From Zygaena filipendulae (lineage: Eukaryota; Arthropoda; Insecta; Lepidoptera; Zygaenidae), in assembly GCA_907165275.2 (NCBI GenBank), contig OU015673.1:1441001-1505000 (forward strand): a stretch of 64,000 bases of DNA. The letters run 5' to 3'. Numbering within the stretch: position 1 is the stretch's first letter; every line of letters starts with the position of its first letter. Shown piece by piece: positions 20,101-31,430 of this stretch. Under the pieces are notes generated by a model that had not been told where the DNA came from, ran no database searches, and worked only from the letters and a program-made list of their open reading frames with translations. Position numbers and translations under genes: made by a program.

Positions 20101-20410
20101 CTGCGGCCATAGCACGATTACTATAACAACCATCCTCCACAAATATCCTCCTATTACGGCACCCAAAGCGAAATTGAGATGAAATAACTTTATTGTAAGT
20201 ATGTATCCACAAACAAAAAGTACCTACCTACAGCTTCTATAAAAATAAATAAAGTGGCCTTATGGGAATTATAGAAAAATGATGCCTCCAAAAACAAGAA
20301 GTTCATATAAAAATAAAGGAGATCAATTTTTTACAGTTCTCGTTTAAGTCTTTTGTGATTGTGGTCACACTGAAATTGTCTTTGATATTATCAGCCGATA
20401 TTACTTACTG
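20101..20410. other. Unassigned non-coding stretch
   Basis: No repeat family from this window was recognised and no frame is seen. Confidence 0.25.
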
Positions 20411-20580
20411 TTCCCCGCAGTTTCACCCGCGTTAATTTCCGAGTTCCCGCGGGAATTCCGGGATAAAAATACCCTATGGCCTTCTGTGTATCCCTGACAA
20501 TGTGTATACAAAATTTCATGATGATCCATTGAGCCGTTGCGGCATGAAAGCGTAACAAACAAACAAACTACCTTTTGTAA
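20411..20580 (-). mobile_element. Helitron, lacking both exact termini
   Basis: It carries 'GTTCCCCGCAGTTTCACCCG', 'GGAATTCCGGGATAAAAATA', 'TTTCATGATGATCCATTGAG' and 'GAAAGCGTAACAAAC'. Confidence 0.75.
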
Positions 20581-22086
20581 GTTTTTTTAATGAATCATGA
20601 GTAACGTAAGTGTAACTGGACAGTTGGACAGTTTTCTAAGGTTTCTGGTTATTATTATTATTTTAAAATAGCAATAGAACAGGATTATGTACTCATACCT
20701 ACTCATATACTAAAGGAGAAAAAAAGAGGAATAATTTACGGTTCGGATGTTAAGTGATGGCTTTTTTTTTTCTTGTAATGCTCATGCTAGGACCCCCGAT
20801 CGTCCGATACCCGGGATTGTTAAGTAAGTACGCGCCGATGTGAATGATAGTGCGCCGGTAAATTGTGGCCAGATTGATGATCTGTTTTGACTCTTGACCA
20901 TTAGCGCTGTAGGGTTATTACGTTTTGTCATGGTTAGCCTTATAGCAATGTATTTTTTAACACCTTCCCAAATACTTTATGAGGTCTCCACTCTTAGACT
21001 GTTTGGAATCGATAAGGTTTAATAAATTGATCTAACAAAGCTAATACCAAACGACCGAGCTATTTTTGCAAAAAAAAAAAATATTTGAACGCGATCTTTG
21101 TCTATTCAAAGATAAGAAAATTAGGAGTTTTGAGGTACTTTTCTTGTTTAGTGAGAGATCCCACATTTGTTTAGAATACCAAGTTATTTCTATGATCACA
21201 TCTTTAATCTAATCAAAAATTAAAAAGGGATTATCAAATCAAATTTTTATTTTGCTAATTGGCGACAGTACAGCCTGATTGATGTGTGTCGTGTAAGAGA
21301 GTTACAACCAACACATCAACGTAACAAAATATAAGGTGATACCACCTTTATTGCTAAAGTAGTTCAAGCCCTGACAGGGGAAAATTTAGTGCCCCCGCTT
21401 TAAAAAATCATAAATCTTCTCATATATTATTTATTTATTTATACAGTAAAATTATTTACTAAATGAAACCGATAACAGAATATGTAAAATAGGAACAATA
21501 AAAATAAATAGGTACCAATTTTTGATGATAATTTTGCAGCATTTACGCTGTTCTGTGTGACAATGCTCAAGCGTTATTATTATTATTGTAAATTCGATAA
21601 AAAAGTTATTAAAAAAATATGAAATACTCTAAGCAAAATGAATAAAAAATAGTTTTCGACATTCCGGTTCAACAAAATCTTCCGGGACCTCGGAAAACGC
21701 AGGTAAAACTTCGAGTACCTAACAACTAAACGCTATTTTTTTTTTTCTTTTTTCCTTTTTTCCGTTCTGAAACCTTTGGCCAGCGTCGTTGCTTCTCGAT
21801 CCAGTTATAACTCAATTTACGACACACGTCAAAAAGAAATTGTTTAATCATGTCTTCATTATCCACCCATATCGCATACCATCTTAATCACGACAAATAA
21901 AACGCTCCGGTAATATAATCCGTTCGGTGTGTGATTGCCCTTACGTTAATGGTCGAATAAAATAAATAACTATATTATAAACAATAAATTAGTTAAGTCT
22001 CGATCTTTAAAAATAAACATTTGTTTCTGTGAATGGTATAAAAGAAGCATTATTAAAACGTGGTACCGTCAGAGAACTTAGCACAT
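20581..22086. other. Long AT-rich non-coding stretch
   Basis: No gene was found. A repeat-like scrap 'GGGGAAAATTTAGTGCCCCC' lies near 21380. The rest is unassigned. Confidence 0.3.
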
Positions 22087-22690
22087 TAATAGTACATTGT
22101 TATCCTAGGGGTGAAAGTAACTTATTTAGTCCCGAGACGGGGTTTGGCCAATAGATCGAGGGACTAAATAAGTCTTTCTCCCGAGGGTAGGTAACACTGT
22201 GCTTTTCATTACGAATGCAAGGAAAGTCAAAATAAAAATAGGAATTAGCTAAAGAAAAAATGAGTGAAGATCGGATAGTCGCTTGACACTTTCCCACCTA
22301 TTTCTTTTTCTTTGGCCGGCTAGCTATTCAGCCAGTATTTTTTATGTACATTGTGGCGACCTAAAAAAAATATTTTATTTAATTATTAAGTATTAATTAA
22401 AGAAAATAAAAAAATATAAATAGGAATTAGCTTAAGAAAAAGTGAGTGAATTTTATTTTAATTAATACCTACTTAAACTTTACGTTATTTCAATTTTACA
22501 TCGCGCTGGCTGTATAGAAAGTTGAAACATGGTTCAATAGAAATGTGAAAATAGACCTAGTTTTTTTTTTAATAATTTGACAGTTGTCAGTTGAAAGCGA
22601 TTCTCCCTAGGGCTGAAAAGGGTTACTTTCAACCCGCTTCTCAGGCAACTTCAGACCTACTTTCCGAGTATGAGTAATGAAAAATAATTA
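22087..22690 (+). mobile_element. ~600-bp non-autonomous element, copy 1
   Basis: It matches 62527-63145 almost throughout in inverted orientation. Shared blocks include GTACATTGTTATCC, 'GGGGTGAAAGTAACTTATTT', 'GCCGGCTAGCTATTCAGCC', 'CGCGCTGGCTGTATAGAAAG' and 'GGCAACTTCAGACCTACTTT'. The segment around 22125-22170 is shorter than in the other copy, which has an extra GGCGCCCTCGCTACGCTCGG hairpin. There is no transposase. Confidence 0.75.
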
Positions 22691-23067
22691 AAACTTCTCT
22701 CAAATTAAGTCTTATTGTAATCGTTAAATGTTAAGCCTAATATCTACTTATCTGTACTATTTTTTTCTAACACTTACTCATCGAAACTGATATGAACGGT
22801 ATTTTTAATAATTTTATGCATTACCTAAAAATACTAAATTTTGCATACACACATGTGGAAGCCACTACCTCCCAAAATACAGGTTTTCCTAGTTTGGGAG
22901 GTTTTTTGTTCATATTATTGGTTTAAGAAAGTTTATTATTACTATTATTATTATTATTAAAATAATAGTAAAATTTAAAGCTCTATAATCTTAACTAATG
23001 TGAGTTGACTTTTGACTGGACTTTTACTGCTAATTAGCTGCTGTTATAAGGAGTAAATAAGGCTGCT
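22691..23067. other. AT-rich non-coding stretch
   Basis: A small stem (ACCTCCCAAA/TTTGGGAGGT) lies at about 22865-22902. Nothing else was found. Confidence 0.3.
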
Positions 23068-23125
23068 TTGGAGTTCCTGCGGGAATTCCGAAACTCACGC
23101 CGGTGAAATCACGGGGCACAGCTAG
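23068..23125 (+). mobile_element. Helitron 3' end fragment
   Basis: It reads GGAGTTCCTGCGGGAATTCC, then an imperfect hairpin and GGGGCACAGCTAG. Confidence 0.7.
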
Positions 23126-23343
23126 TAATAAATAGGATGAATTTAAATAGGCTATTTGACTATTATTTTTTTCTAAATTCTATTTAGTCCGTCAGTTAGT
23201 AAAAGAATAATTCACATGTATTTTTTGCTTTTTCAAATTAATGAAAATATACCTGGATAAAGCGCATTACAGTTTAGGAGTGGGGGCTCGTGACGTCATA
23301 CGCAGCTAAAAACTGTGCCTGCTTGTGACATTTCAACTCACCG

Positions 23344-23654
23344 TGTCATGTTTTCTATTAAGTCGTTCCTTATTTCAGGGAATTCTAGCATTATGTGATG
23401 GCAACACTGTTATTTAGTCGGTACCCTCATTCCTATTTGATAAATTAAAGTAGTGTACGCCCACAATTGTTGGTGGGGTTGTGGGTATAAATACTAGTGT
23501 CAGCACAGAAGAGCTTCATTCTAGTTACTCTGCTCGACTTAAGTGGTCGTAATAAGTGTTCTATTTCATTTGTATATATAGTATATGTGCGGTTGTAATA
23601 GCTATAATAGTGAGAATAAAAGTATAGTTAACTAGAGGACCTCTTTTCTTTACA
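23344..23654 (+). mobile_element. Solo LTR of an LTR retrotransposon
   Basis: 311 bp begins TGTCATG and ends TTTACA (TG...CA). It contains TATAAATA at 23486-23493 and AATAAA at 23615-23620, the order expected for U3-R-U5. Flanking 4-mers are ACCG and AACG, a probable target duplication with one change. No internal retroviral-type genes or second LTR are present. This indicates recombination between LTRs. Gypsy, Copia or BEL cannot be told apart. Confidence 0.65.
23486..23493 (+). promoter_or_regulatory. TATA box of the LTR
   Basis: TATAAATA lies about 30 bp before the CAGAAGAGCTTCATTCTAG segment, where an initiator would be expected. Confidence 0.5.
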
Positions 23655-23766
23655 AACGTATCTCCGTTATTTTTTGCTAACGTGAAAAAAGAAAAAATAC
23701 GTGTCAAATATTTTTTATGAATCTACAAGACGGACTAAAATCAAAAAAATAGTCAAATAGCCTACT

Positions 23767-24214
23767 ATATTCATTTAGTAATCTTGTGTGCTGTCGCTAC
23801 CAAATTAAGGTTCAGCTATGGGTGCGGATAACTCAATCTAACACTCGAGGGTACAGGCAGAGACGATAAAACACGCGTGTTATATCATAGGTGTGCGACG
23901 ACACTATCCCTCCCTATTGCGTGGTTTTACATAAATTTTTCAAGTGTATATGCACTCAATTATACTATTTTATTTTTATATGAATCTGGTGTATTTATTT
24001 TATTATTTTGGTGACAGTTATACGATATTTTACGCCATGCAATATAAGTCTTAACTCCATCAATCATTCAATATATTTATAAAACAAGATAATTCGCAAA
24101 GGGTGTAGGTACACAACCTACGAAAGCCTTTGAGATATCAATGAGTAAAACGCATAGGTAGTATAACAGTATTGTAAGTAGGTACATTATGGGATTATGG
24201 GATTATTATGGGAT
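23767..24214. other. AT-rich non-coding stretch
   Basis: Nothing was recognised. Confidence 0.3.
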
Positions 24215-24398
24215 TCAGAATCCATATTCGATTCCCGCGGGAATTCCGGGATAAAAACTACCCCATGTCCTTCTCTGTACCCCTGACAATGTGTATGCGA
24301 AATTTCATTATGATCGGTTGAGCTGTTAAGGCGTGGAAGCGTAACAGACAGACAGACAGACAGAGTTACTTTCGCATTTATAATATTATTAGTAGGGA
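24215..24398 (-). mobile_element. Helitron with (CAGA)n
   Basis: The core and the TCC...ATAATATTATAAATGCG 5' end are clear on the minus strand. A short CAGA tandem at about 24347-24365 replaces the ATCC array of other copies. The CTAG hairpin end is lost. Confidence 0.75.
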
Positions 24399-24400
24399 TT

Positions 24401-24560
24401 AGAATAGAATAGAATAGAATAGAATAGAATAGAATAGAATAGAATAGAATAGAATAGAATAGAATAGAATAGAATAGAATAGAATAGAATAGAATAGAAT
24501 AGAATAGAATAGAATAGAATAGAATAGAATAGAATAGAATAGAATAGAATAGAATAGAAT
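24401..24560. repeat. Perfect (AGAAT)32 microsatellite
   Basis: 160 bp is made of 32 exact AGAAT units with no interruption. It is continuous with the 3' tail of the reverse LINE-type element that follows, so it probably grew from that tail. The apparent long SILFY-repeat frames on the minus strand are by-products. Confidence 0.98.
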
Positions 24561-24700
24561 ACACTTTATTGTACACCAAAATAATTTTACAGTGTGTTTA
24601 CAGAAACTTATAACTAAGGGCATACAAAAGGCGGTCTTATCGCTTTACTAGCGATCTCTTCCAGACAACCTTTGGGTGGATAGGACAAATACAGAGAATT
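24561..24700 (-). mobile_element. LINE/SINE 3' tail
   Basis: The minus strand reads GGTTGTCTGGAAGAGATCGC, loop, GCGATAAGACCGCC and then ACAATAAAGTG, followed by the (ATTCT)n array. It is the same 3' structure as 7640-7979. Confidence 0.7.
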
Positions 24701-25246
24701 TATATATTGATTAGTAGGGATTATCTCAATCGAAGGCATTATCTCGATCGACATAGTTACTTAAATTTTTTTATATGTATTTAAAGATATAGAAAATGTA
24801 TACGGAACCGAAAACCCGACGCCCACGCGCAACGAAACGCAGACGAAACGCAGCACCTAATGTTTCAATATACAAATTAAATGTCCTAACGCAGGCGCGT
24901 TCAGTTACCGACACAAAACAACCGAAGAACGCGCCAAACGCGTTTAATTCCTTCCTTTGGGTAGAGTATCTTGTTACAGATGGATGGAGGTGAACTCTCT
25001 ACATTATCCTATAACTGTTGACCGCGGTCCCATCTGTATAAACTTCGATGTTTCGGTATTTAATCGTATAAGTTAAGAATCTTGGTCCATTGAAGCTATT
25101 GTATCTTCTACTGTACTTCGATTACAATCCCGAAACAGTGGCGAGATGTTAATTGAAACGGACGGACGTGCTGTGACGTAACATCATGCACCTATAGTGA
25201 CGTGTGACGTTATTGTTTTGTGGTGTTGTGTGATTTATATCTATTA
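24701..25246. other. Low-repeat stretch, coding potential uncertain
   Basis: A 65-codon frame with a good Kozak context (AAAATGT) runs 24796-24993 and begins MYTEPKTRRPRATKRRR, an arginine/lysine-rich start. Domain, splice partners and homologues are not recognisable. The later part has CCGAAACAGTGGCGAGATG and several GTGACG motifs. A short gene or a regulatory region are both possible. Confidence 0.25.
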
Positions 25247-25332
25247 CTAGCTGTCCATAATAATCGGTTGAGTAGTTGAAGCGTGAAAGCGGAACAAATA
25301 AACTCACATTCGCATTTATAACATTAGTTAGA
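25247..25332 (-). mobile_element. Helitron, internally deleted
   Basis: CTAG end followed almost directly by AATAATCGGTTGAGTAGTTG and the ATTCGCATTTATAACATTAG end. The central ~100 bp is missing. Confidence 0.7.
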
Positions 25333-25374
25333 AGACTAACTATATAGAAATTATAATAGAAATATATAATAATC

Positions 25375-25676
25375 TATACTATAATAAAAAGAGTCGAATC
25401 CGCGATTCTGTACATTGAATATTTTTACCTAAAATTGAGAGGGGTGATAAAAGAAGAGTAACCAAGCCAAAAAAAAAATTTTTAAAATTCTTTTCTGTCT
25501 GTCTGTCTATTCGCGATAATCTCCGCATCTACTGAACCGATTGTCATGCGGTTTTCACAGGTAGATTAAGCTTAGGCTTGAGCTACATATAGGCTTTGAT
25601 TCATTTAAATCGGATGTCGGAAGAAGTTGTTATATAGGTAAAAACGTTTCACGCGGGTGAAACCGCGAGGCACAGT
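25375..25676 (+). mobile_element. Helitron-like element, third subfamily (C)
   Basis: It starts TCTATACTATAATAAAAAG and contains (GTCT)n at 25495-25510, 'AGATTAAGCTTAGGCTTGAG' and 'ATCGGATGTCGG'. It ends GCGGGTGAAACCGCGAGGCA. A reverse relative is at 44069-44385. Confidence 0.7.
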
Positions 25677-26099
25677 ATTCTAAAAATACATTCTACTCTC
25701 ACTTCAATGTTTTATAAAAAAAATCTTTTTGTGTGTTTTTTAATTTGAATTTGTTCAAATAAAATAAAAAACTTGTTTTTTTTTTGTTAATCATCACTTC
25801 ATATTTTGATTTATATTTTGATTCAGTCTTATTGCACCTCCAAAAGGAGTAAAAAAAATTTTTAACCTCCAGCGGTATAATAACCCGATAAAAGCACCTA
25901 CCTACCTATATTGTTAACAATTAAGAACACAATACATCACACGGCCAGCGATCTGTTTAGCAGTTAATGTTGGTCCCGCGGTGTGCCCGAACTGACAGCG
26001 AGACAAATTTATAAGCGGGCGCTAACGAGGCAGCCGCCACGCGCGCCACGGATAAGGAAGTAAATGCACTTTTGAAAAACTCTGTGTTGAGTTTCAAAA
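25677..26099. other. Non-coding stretch with a GC-rich patch
   Basis: 25950-26070 is GC-richer (TAAGCGGGCGCTAACGAGGC, GCCGCCACGCGCGCCACGG) and unlike the repeats of this window. It may be regulatory. No frame is seen. Confidence 0.3.
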
Positions 26100-26300
26100 A
26101 AAGTCAAGTCAAACCCTTTATTCAAATTTGGCCCATAATAGGTCACTTTTTGGCGTCAATATAATTACAGTTATTATGACAGCATCCATAAAAAATCCAC
26201 CCTTCACAGCTTCCTGGTGCTGTGGCTGAAGAGAAGAAGCTGCGCAACAAACTCCTCAGTAGCAGGCTTTCAGTTTAAGGTTATTATATGTATCTATAAT
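26100..26300 (-). mobile_element. LINE/SINE 3' tail, second type
   Basis: The minus strand ends AATAAAGGGTTTGACTTGAC, preceded by TTGCGCAGCTTCTTCTCTTC and CAGCACCAGGAAGCTGTG. It looks like a retroelement 3' end. The family was not determined. Confidence 0.5.
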
Positions 26301-28695
26301 ATAATTAGTGGTAGCCGTAACCAGCAATAAACTACCATACAGATTCAGAGATATTAGGAGTTAAACCAGGATTATCTATAATAGTAGACCAGACATGACC
26401 AGAACCAACTGATGGCACCCGTTTAAAAAAAAAACAATTTAGTGGGTTTAATGATTATAATAAAAGTAGTCCATTGATAAGGACATCATCACACAGCGCC
26501 AATTAGTTCCAAAACAAACAGAGCTTGGACTGTGATCACCCGACAAGTAATAAAATACATTTCAATTATTATTTTGTACATACATACAAGTTTTACTCTC
26601 AGTCTCGAGGTAAACACAAAGAAACGAAGTAACTAAAAAATTCTCAGTAGCCATGAAAAAGTTACATGTAATTTAACTTATATGTTGAATAGCTGAGCTG
26701 AATTTCATATAAGGTAATATAAAACTACGGCAACTAAACAAGGACTAAAAATCATAGTTATTAAATAATCCGATAAGGTGTTATTGCCTGTGCAAATCAG
26801 GCTCAATTGCATCTTTAGTACAGGCAGTTCTGTTTACCTATTAAACAAAATATTCTAGAGTGACATTCCAATAACAAATTTAAATAAAATTCTGTTACGC
26901 CCTGGTGCAAACCGACCGTCGACGAGGTATAGGAATAAAAGCCACATTTATAAAATTCAAACAAATAAACAAATGAAATAATGCGCAGGTGTGACTGAAC
27001 ATTGGCTGCTGGTGGGAGCAGAATGCAAGATCCATCCACGCCCGTGAGAGACAGGGAGGAAATCATTATTGGATCTCAACGCTATGATCTTGTAGGAGTT
27101 TCACTCGCGCCGCTTGCTTTCCAACTAGGCGTGAAATGTAACACTGTGTTCTTATATTGTATTGAATTGTTCGTGTCCGTGCGGAGTTATGACTCTCGCG
27201 TCGGCCGACGGAGCACTACGGTTTATCTGATACGCTCTGGAAATGTTTATTGCTTATTATTTTGTATGGCATTATGTACTTTGTTTGCCTTTGCTGTAGG
27301 TGTTGATGAAAGTTTCGTTCCCTTTTTTTTTTTCCATTTTGAAGTGTCAATTTGGAATGTGATAAATTATTTTTAATATAAACGCTAATTGTGTTCGCTC
27401 TACAATGAAATGGAACGTGATTTGACAAGTTATATTTTCTATTCGTTGTAGTTAATTTTCATCACCTAGATAATATATATTGTGATAGATAAATACGTGC
27501 TCTATTGAATAAAAGTAAAAGTGATAATCTTTCAAGATTTGTTTGATATTGCTTTACAATTCTTCTGTAACTATTCCAACGCCATCTGCTATAGAAAACT
27601 TAAGATATATCCAATTAAAAATACTTTGAAAAAGTACATATTTTAGTACTGTATTAGACCGATTAATTCACCTATTATTATATTATTGTGAAACTGCAGA
27701 AGAAATTATTAAAACTTAGCCATAACACTGATCTCCCAAAACTTTTAAATATGGAGCGAAAATTTTTAGATGAAATTTGCTAATTATTTTACATTTATAT
27801 CTTTTACGGGACAGTGTGGTCATCAACGAACTCTGATACAAAAAAAATCTAACTTTGATTATTTGGTTGCTTTTGCTATCCTTTTCCCATGCTTGCAAAC
27901 AGACAGAGCAGAAACTCGCAACTAAAACGTTCTTATTTCACTTCAAATCTTATATCATGCTAATATCTGAATAAAGACAGCGTCGTCAGTGTCCACACTC
28001 ACGACATAATGCTGAGTCGAGGTCCATTTTAAGCGTGGAGACATACCACACGAATGACAAAATATGATATTGTTTCTTGTTTAGTTTTATTTCATTATTA
28101 TTTATTTTGTTATTCTTTAATTGTTTTTCATTTGTGTTGTTCTATATGTGTTCATTCGTTGTGTTTCTCCTCTCGCTTGAATAAATCTTTCTTTCTTTCT
28201 AAAACGTGGTTATTAAATAAACTAAAATGGTCATTTTTATCGCATTATTTGGTTGAAGGATCGTAAAATAAAGCATCCAGTATAAAATGAACTTTGAATG
28301 AATCTTATTACTTCATGTTTAGGTTGTGATTGGCTTGTTTTAAAGGTAACAACACACTGGATGGTTTCGATTCAATTCTTTGTGCTTAATATTGGTTTGC
28401 ACTGGTGTTTTTATGTGATGGTTAGCCAATTTAATCGAAATAATATTAATATTTGTATTATTTGGCTGCATCGTTCGGGCCATAAATGAAATTATCGAAT
28501 AAATTAAAAAATAAATACCTATACCGATGTATACAGGATGTTTCAAGTGGGACCCGGATGATCAAATCCTTAACAACGAAGAATAATCAAAAATTCTCAT
28601 ACTGTGTAATCAATTTATTTATTGAAAATAATTTTGCGAGATAGAAATCGAACCCGTAGATTTTAAATGAAAAGATTTATTGTATTATTGGGCTA
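26301..28695. other. Long low-repeat AT-rich stretch
   Basis: The most coding-like frame starts at an ATG at 27023 (117 codons to 27376, MQDPSTPVRDREEIIIGSQR...), inside a locally GC-richer block at 26990-27240. Its second half is low-complexity hydrophobic sequence, and no domain is recognised. I do not call a gene. 28515-28560 (ACAGGATGTTTCAAGTGGGA) resembles the end of a DNA transposon. Confidence 0.3.
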
Positions 28696-28815
28696 CTAGC
28701 TGTGCCCTGCGGTGTTACCCGCGGAAATTTCGGAGATCCCGCAGGAATTCCGGAATGACAATGTGTACCTTCAGCCGTTCTTGAGTTATAAATTTTCTTT
28801 TATATATATATAGAT
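28696..28815 (-). mobile_element. Helitron, internally deleted
   Basis: CTAG, a degraded CCGCGGGTAACACCGCAGG hairpin and the 'GGAATTCC' core are followed by a short 5' remnant. Confidence 0.7.
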
Positions 28816-29666
28816 TTGATAGTGTCAATTCTAAGGAACAAATTCTGGGAAGTGAGGGTAAATAGCAAACTAACGGGAAGGTTGCCTGCCATGTACCAAG
28901 ATTACGAAGAAAAAACCTACTATAAAATATAAAGTTCTAGATATTGTTCAGTCATTTCCTTAACAAAATTTTGTCGTTTCCCATACCATTATTGACCGAA
29001 CTCACATATTTGAACTACTCAGTAGTAGGTACTACTGATACAGAGCGTAAAATAAGAATATAGCCTTAAACTTTAATTTAGATTTGATTTGAGCATCACT
29101 TGTAAGCCAGTTCTCATTCGAGACGTGGCTAGCAATCTTCGATCACACTTTCACATAAGATCAAGTAAGCTATATATAGGCATAGCTAACTTATTCACAA
29201 TAAAAACACTATATACAACTGATGCGTAGGTAAGAAATAAAAAACTCCGAAGCTAATTGTATAATATTTGTAGTTGTAAATAAGATTGGCGGCCCAAACT
29301 CACTTTCCAAACATCCGAATGAAGATTTAATGAAATACGAATCCCGAAATCGAATCGAATACAAATCGAATATATTTAAAATACGAGTGTTTATAAAAAC
29401 AATCACGCTCAGCGAATACCACTAAATAACATATTCGAATCGTTTAATCTCGCGAAACAGGCGCTGGGAGCAAAGGTGAAAACAAAACAATCGCCAAAAT
29501 GGCCAGTGTATAATGCCTAAAATTAATTTTCTCGAACCCAAGAAAAAAAAAAACAAAAAAAAAAATAACTCGTACAAATAAACGGCCAGTAATAAAGCGA
29601 GCCTCTCGCCGTAAATGTCAGCTGCGACCTTCTTTACGAGGGGCGTAGTATTTATTTATTTCAATA
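28816..29666. other. Non-coding stretch
   Basis: 29570-29650 (AGCGAGCCTCTCGCCGTAAA, GTCAGCTGCGACC) is GC-richer and matches none of the repeats seen here. The remainder is AT-rich and unassigned. Confidence 0.3.
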
Positions 29667-29963
29667 CTAGCTGTTCCCCGCGGTTGCACCCGCGATAATT
29701 TCGGAGTTCTCGCGGAATAGTTCCATACAAACTTTGCCCCCCTTTTTGAAATAGAAATAGAAATTTATTTATTTACACACAGACCACGACATTATATGAA
29801 AGGACCTTTTGGGGTACAATTTCGGAAAATCCATTCTTACCGGATGCCTAAGTCATACAAAGAACACACCTTCCAAGTTTCAGGTCTCTACGATCAGCGG
29901 TTTCGGCTGTGCGTTGATCCGTCTGTCAGTCGTTCGGGACAAAGCATTTTATATGTATAGATA
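29667..29963 (-). mobile_element. Helitron-like element, subfamily B
   Basis: CTAG end and hairpin (ATCGCGGGTGCAACCGCGG on the minus strand), then 'GTTCCATACAAACTTTGCC'. A TTTATTT-rich insertion lies near 29750-29790, followed by 'GTCTCTACGATCAGCGG' and 'GACAAAGCATTTTATATG'. Confidence 0.75.
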
Positions 29964-30035
29964 ATTTGTTGCGATTAAACACAGTTTTATTAAACATTGT
30001 TCGAAACTTTCGTGAACCCGTGAAAATATTTATTA

Positions 30036-30140
30036 CTAGCTGTTCCCCTCAGTTTTACCCGCAGGGAAGTTGAGAGTTCCCGCGGAAATTCCAGAATAAA
30101 AAATACTTCCAAAAGGATTCCAGGATAAACTACTGGATAA
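30036..30140 (-). mobile_element. Helitron 3' fragment
   Basis: It has the CTAG end and 'GTTCCCGCGGAAATTCC'. It is followed at once by a forward copy. Confidence 0.65.
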
Positions 30141-30165
30141 CTGCACCGACCTCTTTGTAATCCTT

Positions 30166-30349
30166 ACTTTTTACATGCAAAAGTGAGTTGTTTTGTTTGT
30201 TACGCTTTCACAGTTTAATCGCTCAACCGATCATGATGAAATTTTTTACACACCTTGTCAGGGGTACAGAAAAGGATAGGGTACTTTTTATCCCGGAATT
30301 CCCGCGAGAACTCCGAAATTATCACGGGTGCAACCGCGGGGAAAGCTAG
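30166..30349 (+). mobile_element. Helitron, forward, ends intact at 3'
   Basis: 'TTACGCTTTCACAG', 'CTTGTCAGGGGTACAG', 'ACTTTTTATCCCGGAATTCC', an imperfect hairpin (CACGGGTGCAACCGCGG) and AAGCTAG. With the neighbouring reverse fragment it forms a head-on pair. Confidence 0.75.
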
Positions 30350-30702
30350 CAAATACATAAACAACTCAAGTCTACCAACCGACACTTAAAATATAATAAA
30401 AATCTGTATAACTGTACTTACACAAACGTATATTTTTATCGTGTTCATAACAAAGCACAACAATAAAAATTTGCATTCTCAACCATTAACTGACTAATTA
30501 CGGTTGTTCGATATCATAAAAGAATACTTGGCGATGGTAATTAGGTATATGAAAATATTATAACAATTAATTAAACGCATGTCAAATTGTATGCGTAATG
30601 TGCGGAACTAGTGATTTTTATCACTGTATATATGTATATGTGCAGTCTTTGATATTTTTCTCGTGCCTTTTCATTATAACATATATGAGTACCTAGGTAG
30701 AA
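30350..30702. other. AT-rich non-coding stretch
   Basis: No gene or repeat was recognised. Confidence 0.3.
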
Positions 30703-30850
30703 TAAAATGAAATAAAAAACACTTTATTGAACACCACAATCAGTAGAATAACTTTAAAAAAAAGCTAATCAAACAGAAAGTATTAAGTGGCTCCAAAAGG
30801 CGGCATTATCGCTATAAAGCGATCTCTTCCAGGCTACCAGGTGGAGTATA
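30703..30850 (-). mobile_element. LINE/SINE 3' tail
   Basis: The minus strand ends GTTCAATAAAGTGTTTTTTA, with the GAGATCGCTTTATAGCGATA stem. Same class as 24561-24700. Confidence 0.65.
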
Positions 30851-31039
30851 GAAATATCGTATTAATAGTAAAAGAGGCAGGTGGTGCAGTAACACAGCGT
30901 TAAAATTCGAAAATAAAATTATGTATAAATTAAATATATTCTATAGTAATAAATTAAGGTGATTAAACATTTGGTTGTGTCTCCGCGGATGGATGGATGG
31001 ATTCACCTGGATGAGATTCGGAACTCTCTCGGGAACTCT

Positions 31040-31152
31040 AAAGCGCGCTCCACATTCACGCGAGAACCTTGCGAGTACGCGAGAAAACCAGAACGTGAAT
31101 TTAGAGCCGATATGTTCTCGCAAGATTCTTGCGTGAATGTGGAGCAGGCATT
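31040..31152. mobile_element. Short MITE with CTCCACATTCACGCGAGAA arms
   Basis: GCGCGCTCCACATTCACGC at the left is mirrored by GCGTGAATGTGGAGCAGGC at the right, about 110 bp in total. A TTCTCGCAAGATTCTTGCG block is internal to the right arm. Confidence 0.65.
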
Positions 31153-31157
31153 ACCTA

Positions 31158-31430
31158 TTTGACTCATAGGATACTATATAACCCGCGTTGCCGTGGTGCC
31201 CGGCTGGCTAGCTACCACCTTCAAGTTGCAAGTCTGTCGCCAAGCACCTAACGGTGTGTTCCGGCTGCCCCACTTGAAAGCCAGTTCCTATCCCCATTCC
31301 AGGTCGGCAACGCACCTGCATGCCTTCTGGTGTTGCAGATGTCTATGGGCGGTGGTACCTAATCATAACCATCAGGTGTAACCATCAGGTCTTGCCCGTT
31401 TGCCCCCTATGACATAAAAAAAAACCTCCT
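31158..31430 (+). mobile_element. Retroelement 3' end (RTE-like LINE or derived SINE)
   Basis: GGTCGGCAACGCACCTGCAT, 'GTGTTGCAGATGTC', 'CATCAGGTG' and 'CCCGTTTGCCCCCTATGAC', then an A-rich tail, form an arrangement common at the 3' ends of lepidopteran retroelements. No intact frame remains. Confidence 0.55.

Larger units (their letters stand above)
23146..23766. mobile_element. CRE-bearing MITE split by a solo LTR
   Basis: The left end AGGCTATTTGACTA is mirrored by TAGTCAAATAGCCT at the right, with the inner GTCCGTC/GACGGAC blocks intact. One TGACGTCA lies at 23291-23298. The LTR at 23344-23654 interrupts the sequence that reads CAACTCAACGTATCGCC in other copies. Confidence 0.75.

Noticed and set aside
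24187..24623. Long minus-strand open frames encoding repeated SILFY residues
   Set aside because: They are the translation of the (AGAAT)32 microsatellite, which has no stop in any of its three frames on that strand.
27002..27376. 124-codon plus-strand gene
   Set aside because: The displayed start is TTG. From the first ATG (27023) the second half is low-complexity hydrophobic sequence with a poly-Phe stretch. No domain and no splice support. It is mentioned only in the interval description.
30941..31162. Opposite-strand small genes at a palindrome
   Set aside because: Both frames derive from the inverted arms of a short MITE.
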